DNA from: JAWLBY01 sp041687455
Lineage (GTDB): Bacteria > Pseudomonadota > Gammaproteobacteria > Xanthomonadales > Xanthomonadaceae
Assembly: GCA_041687455.1 (NCBI GenBank)
Contig: JAWLBY010000025.1
Location: 1 to 56,956 of the forward strand
Length of the DNA: 56,956 nt
Reading direction: 5' to 3'
The number at the start of each line of letters is the position of its first letter. Position 1 is the stretch's first letter. Below are positions 48,559 to 56,956 of the stretch, in pieces. The position numbers and the translations under genes were made by a program. Below the pieces are notes generated by a model, which did not search any database, was not told where the DNA came from, and saw only the letters and a program-made list of their open reading frames with translations.

Positions 48559-48714
48559 TCAGCGATTGCCGCTTTGGCTGCCCTGACTGCCCTGGCTGCC
48601 GCCGTGGCTGGCCTTGCCGCCCTTGCGGGCGGTTTCGCGCTGCTTCTTGTCCTCCATGCCGGCAAATCCCCGGCCCTGGCTCTTGCTGCCCTGGTTGCGG
48701 TTTTCGTTCGCCAT
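48559..48714 (-). CDS. KGG-motif general stress peptide (YciG-like)
   Basis: This 51-residue peptide starts MANENRNQGSKSQGRGFAGMEDKKQRETARKGGKASHGG, the arrangement of the small con-10/YciG stress proteins with a GFAGM-D-K-KQ and KGGKASH core. It is Gly/Ser/Gln-rich with no structure expected in isolation. Ribosome-binding sequence GGAGAACGGAG stands directly before the ATG. Such proteins accumulate under general or stationary-phase stress; the molecular role is unclear. Confidence 0.88.
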   Translation of the reverse strand: MANENRNQGSKSQGRGFAGMEDKKQRETARKGGKASHGGSQGSQGSQSGNR

Positions 48715-49024
48715 CTCCGTTCTCCGGTGTCGGTTCGAGCGCTGTCCGACGACAGCATCGACGCTGTGGCAATCGCTGTGCCAGTCGCCGCCGGCACGCG
48801 GACTCGGCTGCGCATCGCCAGTATTGCCGCGCGTTGCAGCGGACGGGATCGCTGCAACACCGGACGCGGCTGTCGCGACGATTCGGACAGGACGATTTCC
48901 ACTCCGGTGAACATGTTGCCGATCCTGTGCGCGGCACCGGCATCGGCCGCGATCGTGCGGGGCCGACCGGCGCGGCCGCCAGCCGTGCGGCGCCGGGCCG
49001 GGACGCGCACCGATCGCGCCTATC
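48715..49024. promoter_or_regulatory. divergent region between stress peptide and DUF454 gene
   Basis: No gene is seen in these 310 bp. A TATCAT about 5 bp before the DUF454 start is too close to be its -10 unless the message is almost leaderless. No other clear site was found. Confidence 0.35.
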
Positions 49025-49480
49025 ATGGGCGCGACTTCTGCCGGGGCATCGAACGTGGGCGAACCTTCGCATCCGCATCCGTCGGGGCATCCGTCCGGGT
49101 TGCGGCGTTGGCCGTGGTTGCTGCTGGCGTGGCTCAGTCTCGGCCTTGCCGCGCTCGGCGTGATCCTGCCCGGCCTGCCGACCACGCCGTTCGTGCTGGT
49201 CGCTGCATGGGCGGCCTCGCGCGGGTCACGCCGGCTGCACGACCGGCTGCACGCCCATCGGGTGTTCGGTTCGATCATCCGCGACTGGCAGGCCGAGCAT
49301 GCGGTCAGCCGGCGCGCCAAGCGTGCCGCGCTCGGCACCATGCTGTTCTGCGCCGTGGTGCTGTTCGCGCTGGCGCCGCGCTGGACCTGGGCCGCCGCCG
49401 GCAGCACGGCGATGGCGATCGTCGCGATCTGGCTGTGGCGGCGCCCGGAGCCGCGACGCGCATCCGCCTCGGCCGACTGA
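49025..49480 (+). CDS. DUF454 (YbaN-like) inner-membrane protein
   Basis: The 151-residue protein has the DUF454 signature LSLGLAALGVILPGLPTTPFVLVAAWAASRGSRRLHDRLHAHRVFGSIIRDWQ followed by two further hydrophobic segments and a short basic tail. Family function is unknown. The first ~25 residues are a variable proline/histidine-rich stretch, so the start could be somewhat downstream. Confidence 0.88.
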   Translation: MGATSAGASNVGEPSHPHPSGHPSGLRRWPWLLLAWLSLGLAALGVILPGLPTTPFVLVAAWAASRGSRRLHDRLHAHRVFGSIIRDWQAEHAVSRRAKRAALGTMLFCAVVLFALAPRWTWAAAGSTAMAIVAIWLWRRPEPRRASASAD

Positions 49481-49621
49481 GTCGCGTGGCCGCCCGATCC
49501 GTGAACGGTTTTCCAACATCGGCGCAGCGAACGCGTCGGCGCGCGAGGTTGTGATCGCTCGCACGGAAAGCGCGATGTCAGTTGACGAGTATGGGCCAGA
49601 CCTGACGCAACGGAGCATCGA

Positions 49622-50449
49622 ATGACTTTTCGCGCACTTACTGCCGCGGCGCTGCTCGCGCTGTCGCTGCCGGCCGCCGCGGTGCGGGTGACGCCGGCAC
49701 ACAGCGGAAGCTGGTACGACCCGGCGTTCGACAGCCAGGGCTTCTCGATCGAGGTACTCGGCAAGGCCGGCAACGGTCCGGAACGGACGGTGGCGGTGTA
49801 CTGGTACACCTACGACGACGATGGCGCGCCGGTCTGGGCGGTCGGCGTCGGCCAGACCGATCGCGACCGGATCGACCTGACCATGATGCGGGCGTTCGGC
49901 GGTGCCCGGCCGCCGCAGCAGGTCGCCGCCGACGACCTGCAGGACTGGGCCGAAATGAGCCTGCAGTTCGGCACGTGCAACACCGCGGTCGCCGAGTTCG
50001 AGATGCTCGATTCAGGCGAGACCGGCCGTTACGAACTGCAGCGGCTGACCCAGATCGGCGCCACCACCTGCACCGGCGGCATGGCCGACGAGGTCGCAGC
50101 GGATGCCGAACCGCTCACGCTGACCGCGCAGTTGCGTTCGCCGACAGGCGCCGCCGGCGCGGGCGGCACGGTGATGTTCAAGCTGCGGCCCGGCTACTCG
50201 GAGTTCAGCGTCGATGCGCGGCAGATACCGTCCGGCAGCTACGCGCTGTTCGTTGGCGGCGAGCAGGAAGGCAGCTTCGACGTGACCGCGCGCGGCAACG
50301 GCAATGCCAATGCAACCTCCGGTGGCATCGTGTTCCGCAGCCCCAGCGACGATCCCGAGCGGTTGCTCGACTTCGATCCGCGCGGGCAGTCGATCGAAGT
50401 CGTCGACAGCGGCGGCGTGACGCGGCTGCAGGTCGAATTCCCGAACTGA
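49622..50449 (+). CDS. secreted beta-rich protein of unknown function
   Basis: The 275-residue product has a signal peptide (MTFRALTAAALLALSLPAAA). The opening SGSWYDPAFDSQGFSIEVL and VAVYWYTYDDDGAPVWAVGVG is a motif seen in many secreted Lysobacterales proteins of unknown role. Residues 160-275 look like a second beta-sandwich domain (VMFKLRPGYSEFSVDARQIPSGSYALFVGG). No function can be assigned. Confidence 0.78.
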   Translation: MTFRALTAAALLALSLPAAAVRVTPAHSGSWYDPAFDSQGFSIEVLGKAGNGPERTVAVYWYTYDDDGAPVWAVGVGQTDRDRIDLTMMRAFGGARPPQQVAADDLQDWAEMSLQFGTCNTAVAEFEMLDSGETGRYELQRLTQIGATTCTGGMADEVAADAEPLTLTAQLRSPTGAAGAGGTVMFKLRPGYSEFSVDARQIPSGSYALFVGGEQEGSFDVTARGNGNANATSGGIVFRSPSDDPERLLDFDPRGQSIEVVDSGGVTRLQVEFPN

Positions 50450-50470
50450 CCCGTTCTCCGACGACGCCCT

Positions 50471-50498
50471 CGGCCGTCGCAACGGACTGCGACGGCCG
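50471..50498. terminator. perfect 11-bp hairpin between convergent genes
   Basis: CGGCCGTCGCA (50471-50481) pairs with TGCGACGGCCG (50488-50498) around a 6-nt loop. It lies between the stop at 50449 and the converging DUF2231 stop at 50503, so it could serve both genes. No U-tract. Confidence 0.6.
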
Positions 50499-50502
50499 AC
50501 GG

Positions 50503-51006
50503 TCAGTGCAGCGCGCTCGGTCGTTCGGTCGATCGACCGCGGTCGAGTGAACTCGGCGCGTTGCTGTTGGCGTCGTCGTAGACACCGATGCCGAGCCGAT
50601 CGACCAGCTCGCCGCCGAGCCACGCCGTCACCAGCGCCAGGCTGGCACCGACGAACGACACCAGCAGCGCCTCCATCGGCGGTTGTGCCGGCGCGTCGCG
50701 ACGCAGCCACCAACTGACTGCGAACAGCAGCAGCACCAGCACGTTGCCGCCTCCGTGCAGCGCGCCGACCCGTTTGGCGCGCGTGCCGGACGGGATCGCC
50801 AGCCAGTCGATGGTGCCGAATGGCGCCGCGATCAACCCGCCGATGATGCCGGCCGAGATCAGCCAGAAGGCGACTTCGGCCATGATCGGCGCGCCGTTGA
50901 CCAGATGGACGATGTCGAAAATGATCGCGGTTGCCAGCAGTCCGAGCGGAAACACGATCAGCATCGGGTGGATCGGGTGACCGAGCAGTTTGGCTCTGCT
51001 TTCCAT
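50503..51006 (-). CDS. DUF2231 membrane protein
   Basis: The 167-residue protein begins MESRAKLLGHPIHPMLIVFPLGLLATAIIFDIVHL, the DUF2231 hallmark with its HPIHP motif, and has four membrane segments. A hydrophilic Ser/Asp-rich tail ends it. Some DUF2231 proteins are fused to or near cytochrome or redox proteins, but none is adjacent here. The longer frame upstream overlaps other sequence and is not family-like. Confidence 0.88.
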   Translation of the reverse strand: MESRAKLLGHPIHPMLIVFPLGLLATAIIFDIVHLVNGAPIMAEVAFWLISAGIIGGLIAAPFGTIDWLAIPSGTRAKRVGALHGGGNVLVLLLFAVSWWLRRDAPAQPPMEALLVSFVGASLALVTAWLGGELVDRLGIGVYDDANSNAPSSLDRGRSTERPSALH

Positions 51007-51215
51007 GGCGTCCTCCACGACGGTGTGCCGACGACGACCGGCCTCGACGACGCGAAGTGACCACGGCGCGGCGGTCGCCCGTGCCAACCGACGATACGCT
51101 GCAGGCATGAATCGGCGGTTTACCCGACCGTGTCCCCGGCGTGGGACCGCCGGCGCTGGAATGTCGGCGCTGGAACGTCGCCCGGTGTTGTCGTCCCGAA
51201 TCCGGCCGGATGCCC

Positions 51216-52373
51216 TCAGTGCGGCACGCGCGCGGTGCGTTCGGCCGCCGCACTCGAGCGCGGCAGCGTCATCACGAAGGTCGTGCCGGCTTCGGCCGAC
51301 GACTCGACCGTGACCGAACCGCCGTGCGCTTCCGCCACCTCGCGCACCAGGTACAGCCCGAGGCCGAGGCTGCTGCCGCGGTGCTCGTCGCCATCGCCGC
51401 GCACGAACGGATCGAACAGCCGACCGACCTGTCCCTTGCTGATCGGGCGGCCGAAGTTGTGGACAGCGATGCGGACCGACTGCGCCTGCTCGCCATCGAG
51501 CGTGATGTCGACCGGGGTTGCCGGCTGGCCGTACTTGATTGCGTTGGCGGCCAGGTTGGCGATTGCCTGCGTAATGCGCTGCTCGTCCCATTCGACCCGC
51601 ATGTCGCCGCGCGGATGCACCGCGATCGGCGCCGCCGGGAACGTACCGCGCAGTTCGGTTGCGACGCGCGTGCACAGCTCGTCGAGCGCCAGCGGCGCCG
51701 GCTGGATTCGCATGTCGCCGCCGGTTCTGCCGCGGACGTAATCGAGCAGGTCATCGAGGATCGCCGACATCCGGAGACCGGCCCGTGCGATCCGCGCAAC
51801 GGCGGCGGCGCACTGGTCGGCATCGGCACGCTGGTCGCTCAGCGCGTCGGTCGACGCCATGATCGATCCGAGCGGCGTGCGCAGCTCGTGGCTCACCACG
51901 CCGAGAAACAGCAGCCGGTTGCGGCTCGCGGTCGATCCGAACTCGGCCACTGTTTCGCTCATCGCCTGATCGACCGCCTCGTTGAAGCGAATCAGGTCGG
52001 CGACGTCGTCGATACCGAGCGTCGGCGTGCTTTCCAGCCAGCGCCGGATCACCGACGCGCGAAGCACCCGGTATTCAGCGATCGTCTGCTCGACGTCGAG
52101 GCCGAGTATGGCTCTCAGCGAGCCGCGGATGCTGGCCGCGGTCGGTGCCGCACCGGCGGCACGGTCGCGCAGCCCGAGTGCCTTGTCGGCGCTCTCGCCG
52201 ACCGTCTGCGGCGACTTCATGTCGTCGACGATGGCGGCCAGGATTGCCGCCGTATGGTCGCGCAGATCGTTCGGGTCGAGCTGTCGCGTCGCGTCGAACA
52301 GCCCGAGAGCGAAGCGTTCGCAATCGGCCAGGATCGCCGTGCTGTTGCCATCGATGAAATGTGCCAGACGCAT
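51216..52373 (-). CDS. soluble sensor histidine kinase with RsbRD-like N-terminus
   Basis: The 385-residue protein has no membrane segment. Residues 1-150 are helical with DPNDLRDHTAAILAAIVDDM and EYRVLRASVIRRW, resembling the RsbRD N-terminal sensor domain. A HisKA helix with the phosphorylated His in LGVVSHELRTPLGS follows, then an HATPase_c domain with N-box ITQAIANLAANAIKYG and G2 SSLGLGLYLVREVAEAHGG. The ATG at 52373 starts the family-like part. It is encoded downstream of the hybrid kinase on the same strand with 213 bp between, and no separate response regulator is visible nearby. Confidence 0.9.
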   Translation of the reverse strand: MRLAHFIDGNSTAILADCERFALGLFDATRQLDPNDLRDHTAAILAAIVDDMKSPQTVGESADKALGLRDRAAGAAPTAASIRGSLRAILGLDVEQTIAEYRVLRASVIRRWLESTPTLGIDDVADLIRFNEAVDQAMSETVAEFGSTASRNRLLFLGVVSHELRTPLGSIMASTDALSDQRADADQCAAAVARIARAGLRMSAILDDLLDYVRGRTGGDMRIQPAPLALDELCTRVATELRGTFPAAPIAVHPRGDMRVEWDEQRITQAIANLAANAIKYGQPATPVDITLDGEQAQSVRIAVHNFGRPISKGQVGRLFDPFVRGDGDEHRGSSLGLGLYLVREVAEAHGGSVTVESSAEAGTTFVMTLPRSSAAAERTARVPH

Positions 52374-52586
52374 CGGGACGGCATGACTCGTCGGCGGAGG
52401 CAGCGCTCCGGGTCGGTCCGATTGTGCGCCTGTTCGCGCCGCTGCAGATGAACTCGCGTGCAGCGGTGGCCGGCGCCGCCGCGGATCCGCTCCGCGCCGC
52501 CCGGTCGAGCCTGCTCGCGGGCGCTGGCGCCGGCATTCCCGTTGCCCCCGCGACACGCACGGGCGAGGGCTGGAGACCGGTCGCGC

Positions 52587-54596
<2,010 letters not shown>

Positions 54597-54942
54597 TCGG
54601 GGGTTGCCGGCCACGGTGGCAGTCGCGAAGCTGCGTCGGCTGCAACGATCGCCAACTGCGCACAGGCATGCAAGCGTTCCCGGCCGTGCGACGCCTGTTC
54701 AGCGGCTGGGACTGCGCCCGCCGAACACGAGTACGGCGCGTCCACCGAGAGCCCTGCTTCCGGCACCGTCGGTGCCTCGACATCGCCGAGCACGCGGCCG
54801 CTCAATGTGCCGAGCGGCAGGTCGACATCAGCAGCACTAATCGTGCTGGCCAACAAGCTCGCGTGATGGATGGGCCGTTGAACACCACGGCACGCGCTTT
54901 GATCCCGAGCGCGCGACGCTCACCCCAAGGCCGAAGAGTCTT
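54597..54942. other. gene-free stretch upstream of the hybrid kinase
   Basis: An 87-codon minus-strand frame (54593-54856) reads ISAADVDLPLGTLSGRVLGDVEAPTVPEAGLSVDAPYSCSAGA, which looks less random than most shadows, but it has no clear start or family. It may be a fragment. The kinase promoter must also lie here. G+C falls towards the toxin-antitoxin genes. Confidence 0.35.
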
Positions 54943-55272
54943 TCACACTGCGAGAACCAGACGCAGACCTTCGTCAACGCGACCAAGCAACGAAGCAGAC
55001 ACGCTACCAACACGCTCCGTGAGCAACTGCCTATCGAGCGTTATGAGCTGAGAAACGTTGACCACGGACGGCTTGGACAGTCCCGACTCCGATTTCGAAA
55101 GGCGCACGTTACCCGGTGCTTCAGCCAGCCCCAAGTTCGAAGTGACGACGGCAACGATTACCGTGGAAATTCGACTTTCGTTGAACGGATTGGACTGTAC
55201 GATCAGGACTGGCCGCCGCCCGGAACCCAGCGGATTGGGCAGTGACGCCCACCAGACCTCACCACGCTTCAT
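54943..55272 (-). CDS. MazF/PemK-like toxin
   Basis: The 109-residue protein has the PemK/MazF (CcdB-fold) layout: N-terminal MKRGEVWWASLPNPLGSGRRPVLIVQSNPFNESRISTVIVAVVTSN, then a PSVVNVSQLITLDRQLLTERVG stretch. MazF-type toxins are sequence-specific endoribonucleases that stop translation. It lies downstream of its antitoxin with a 14-bp overlap, the usual arrangement. The region is lower in G+C than the core genes, consistent with acquisition. Confidence 0.88.
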   Translation of the reverse strand: MKRGEVWWASLPNPLGSGRRPVLIVQSNPFNESRISTVIVAVVTSNLGLAEAPGNVRLSKSESGLSKPSVVNVSQLITLDRQLLTERVGSVSASLLGRVDEGLRLVLAV

Positions 55273-55495
55273 CTGCTATCGAAGCCGACTGGGCGCTGGC
55301 GAGAAGCGGGTCTACGGATGACGGGGCCCCTGCATAGACCGCGTTGAGCTTTGCCGTGACGGAACTGCCGCCGTGCTTCTCAAGAAACGCTGAGATAGCT
55401 TCGGCGTAGAGCTTGCTGCGGGGGACATGCAGCTGTTCAGCCAGCCTTTCGGCAGCATCGAACACCGGATCGGGGATAGAGACGGCGACTTTCAT
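55259..55495 (-). CDS. MazE-like antitoxin (ribbon-helix-helix)
   Basis: The 78-residue protein starts MKVAVSIPDPVFDAAERLAEQLHVPRSKLYAEAISAFLEKHGG, a ribbon-helix-helix DNA-binding domain typical of antitoxins and autoregulators. The rest (TAKLNAVYAGAPSSVDPLLASAQSASIADEAW) would wrap the toxin; a LNAVYA-like segment is common in this subgroup. It would neutralise the PemK/MazF-like toxin and repress the operon. Confidence 0.87.
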   Translation of the reverse strand: MKVAVSIPDPVFDAAERLAEQLHVPRSKLYAEAISAFLEKHGGSSVTAKLNAVYAGAPSSVDPLLASAQSASIADEAW

Positions 55496-55639
55496 TTCGC
55501 GATGGTATCACCGCGGTATGACCCGACGCAACTGAGCCCGTGAAAGCGCCACGGGTTTCTAACACCGATGGAAGTGTATCGTCGGTCCTAGCGGGTGTTG
55601 CGCTTGATGTGTGAATCTAAGCTTCGCACTCCGACATGC

Positions 55640-56602
55640 CTACGTGCGCTCCTTCCACGATTCTGCGAAACGATCTGGCTTAGCGATCGCTCCGCAACTC
55701 TCCGCCCAAGCGTGGACCGTTAAGTTCTTGTCGGTTGGATCCTCATACTTTCGGAGATGAAAAAGGGGCGTCCAATGCTTGCTGCACTCTGCGTTGATGT
55801 CACATCCCAGAGTGAGAGCCAGCTTTGCAGCAGTAATGCCTCTTCGTATCGAATCGTGCATGAGCGTCCGCCCGAAGGCATCCGTGTCATCGACGCGAAC
55901 CCCAGACGCGAGGATAGAGAGCGCTCGTGCCTCATCACCTTCGGCGACAGCCTCGTAAAGATCATGTACGTCGAGTGCATCGGGCTCTTCCGCCGCTTCC
56001 GACGACGCCCATCCGATCGAACTCTCGTCATGTACGCCTGGATTGAAACGGTTCCATGCCGACAGCTCATTTTCTGGCTCTAGGGTGTCTAGTGTGTACG
56101 ACGCATCTGCCACCCATGCATTGCATGTGTCCAGCATCGCTTCGATCGAAAGAAAGTGAACTGCCAGTCCCTCCCCAACGGATACAACCGGATGCTCTGA
56201 CAGGCTTCGAAAAGCGTGGTCTCCGCATGGAACCGCGTAATACTGACCTTCAAATCCGCCAATGGGAACGTAACCATCTTCGCCAAGCGGACTGGCGCGA
56301 CCCCCTGAAATCGTGGCAAGAAACACGTCAATCTGTTCCTTCTCCCGGAGTCCATCCTCCAAGCTCAGGAACGCCATATCTCTGAACGTCAAAAGCCTTT
56401 CTGACTCGGCGTCTGGATCGGCATTCCCGTTCCTCCACCGATATAGATCTTGGACTGCGGGTGGCAGGGTGCATCCGAGCCGCTTCGCGTAGGATCGGAT
56501 CGCACTATCGGAGGCGCCACGCTTCAGGTTTGGCGAAGGGTCAATCCCCTTGCTCTGAAGCGAGGAAAGCAGTGCTTCAGCTTTGGATGCGATCAGCGAC
56601 AT
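55640..56602 (-). CDS. SMI1/KNR4-ankyrin protein, possible immunity protein
   Basis: The 320-residue protein has an N-terminal SMI1/KNR4 domain (residues ~20-185: LGCTLPPAVQDLYRWRNGNAD..., EDGYVPIGGFEGQYYAVPCG). A C-terminal part contains an ankyrin-like pair (HDLYEAVAEGDEARALSILASGVRVDDTDAFGRTLMHDSIRRGITAAKLALTLGCDINAECSKHWTPLFHL). SMI1/KNR4 domains are common in immunity proteins that neutralise polymorphic or contact-dependent toxins, but no toxin gene is visible. G+C and codon use are well below the core genes. The start at 56602 begins just inside the inverted-repeat element's neighbourhood (24 bp from its left arm). Confidence 0.85.
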   Translation of the reverse strand: MSLIASKAEALLSSLQSKGIDPSPNLKRGASDSAIRSYAKRLGCTLPPAVQDLYRWRNGNADPDAESERLLTFRDMAFLSLEDGLREKEQIDVFLATISGGRASPLGEDGYVPIGGFEGQYYAVPCGDHAFRSLSEHPVVSVGEGLAVHFLSIEAMLDTCNAWVADASYTLDTLEPENELSAWNRFNPGVHDESSIGWASSEAAEEPDALDVHDLYEAVAEGDEARALSILASGVRVDDTDAFGRTLMHDSIRRGITAAKLALTLGCDINAECSKHWTPLFHLRKYEDPTDKNLTVHAWAESCGAIAKPDRFAESWKERT

Positions 56603-56956
56603 GGGCGCTTCCGGCGATGTCTAACGAGGATGTAGAAAAAGTCCGCGGTCCGAAGCGCGGCCGTTACGGCAGGCCAAAACCGCTCGACACAGTTGAATTC
56701 TGGATGCATTTCGGACCGCTAGCTGCTCAGAATTCACGTACAGCGCTGCTCCCATGCCCGATTTCACGGCCGTCAGACTTCTTCTACATCCTCAACGCCG
56801 CGTTACTGTAAGCGGCTGCGGGCCGCTAGAATGTCAGGAAACATGATGGCCTGTCCCCAGTCCGCTCGAATGATCGAATGGACTCCCCCCGTGTCGCCAA
56901 CGGCTTCGATGAGCCAGACTGAAGGTTCAACATTCCAGACACGGGATCACGAGGGG
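56603..56956. other. right-end stretch with inverted-repeat element, no gene
   Basis: No gene is supported in these 354 bp. A plus-strand frame (56461-56811) crosses the inverted repeats and starts antisense inside the SMI1/KNR4 gene, so it is a shadow. The sequence after 56,793 shows nothing recognisable before the window ends. Confidence 0.45.
56626..56793. repeat. 168-bp element with 18-bp terminal inverted repeats
   Basis: GAGGATGTAGAAAAAGTC (56626-56643) matches the reverse complement of 56776-56793 at 17 of 18 bases. The outer flanks also agree roughly: TAAC just outside the left arm, and TAAC 8 bp further out on the right. Such GTAGAAAAAGTC-type ends recall insertion-sequence termini, so it may be a miniature inverted-repeat element or relic. 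No transposase is present. Confidence 0.55.

Noticed and set aside
56619..56793. Possible integron attC site: GTCTAAC at 56619 fits RYYYAAC next to the inverted repeats
   Set aside because: No matching GTTRRRY end is found; the far end reads GTTACTG. The interior is not self-complementary as attC requires, and no integrase or cassette array is seen.

Overview
The window is about 70% G+C chromosomal DNA with gammaproteobacterial housekeeping genes (plsB, pyrF, prmC, kbl, an alaA-type aminotransferase, yajD). Several proteins resemble those of Lysobacterales (Xanthomonadales), perhaps a Rhodanobacteraceae relative: a long glutaredoxin-rhodanese fusion, an NTP/NTP exchange-type transporter, and large secreted proteins ending in a short ..GFE.. 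tail. The order-level call is inference from family resemblance, not a database search.

Layout. 1-26,100 is mostly core metabolism and envelope: kbl, a small lipoprotein, Grx-rhodanese, an SGNH hydrolase, an aminotransferase, a divergent transporter, a Ser/Thr kinase, an MscK-like channel, an acid-phosphatase lipoprotein overlapping pyrF, a candidate small RNA, a lipoprotein, plsB, a very large envelope protein overlapping prmC, yajD and a DUF4153 membrane protein. 26,100-31,950 is a patchier, partly lower-G+C accessory stretch: a GlxA-type regulator divergent from a metallo-beta-lactamase-fold lipoprotein, an NYN-LOTUS protein divergent from an unknown membrane protein, and an Fe(II) dioxygenase. 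It also holds two gene relics, one of the DUF4153 gene and one of a GlxA-type regulator.

31,950-41,000 carries two large secreted proteins on either side of a TetR regulator: a DUF1566/fibronectin-III protein and a subtilisin-like S8 protease. Both end in a related DUF11-like domain plus a GFE tail. The protease gene contains a 100-N assembly gap inside a 219-bp tandem repeat; filling it with the missing 60 bp of one unit restores a single reading frame. 41,300-45,700 encodes an RND efflux adaptor and pump without an outer-membrane partner. Then come an alpha-carbonic anhydrase, a DUF1287 protein overlapping a diguanylate cyclase, a KGG stress peptide, a DUF454 protein, a secreted beta-rich protein, a DUF2231 membrane protein and two histidine kinases. 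The right end is lower in G+C and looks acquired: a MazEF-like toxin-antitoxin pair, an SMI1/KNR4-ankyrin protein and a 168-bp inverted-repeat element next to its start.

The least expected signals are the candidate small RNA at 14,699-14,802 (own promoter and intrinsic terminator), the cluster of four GC hairpins in front of the S8 protease, and the shared C-terminal module of the two secreted proteins. I did not find a CRISPR array, tRNA, rRNA, prophage or complete insertion sequence.
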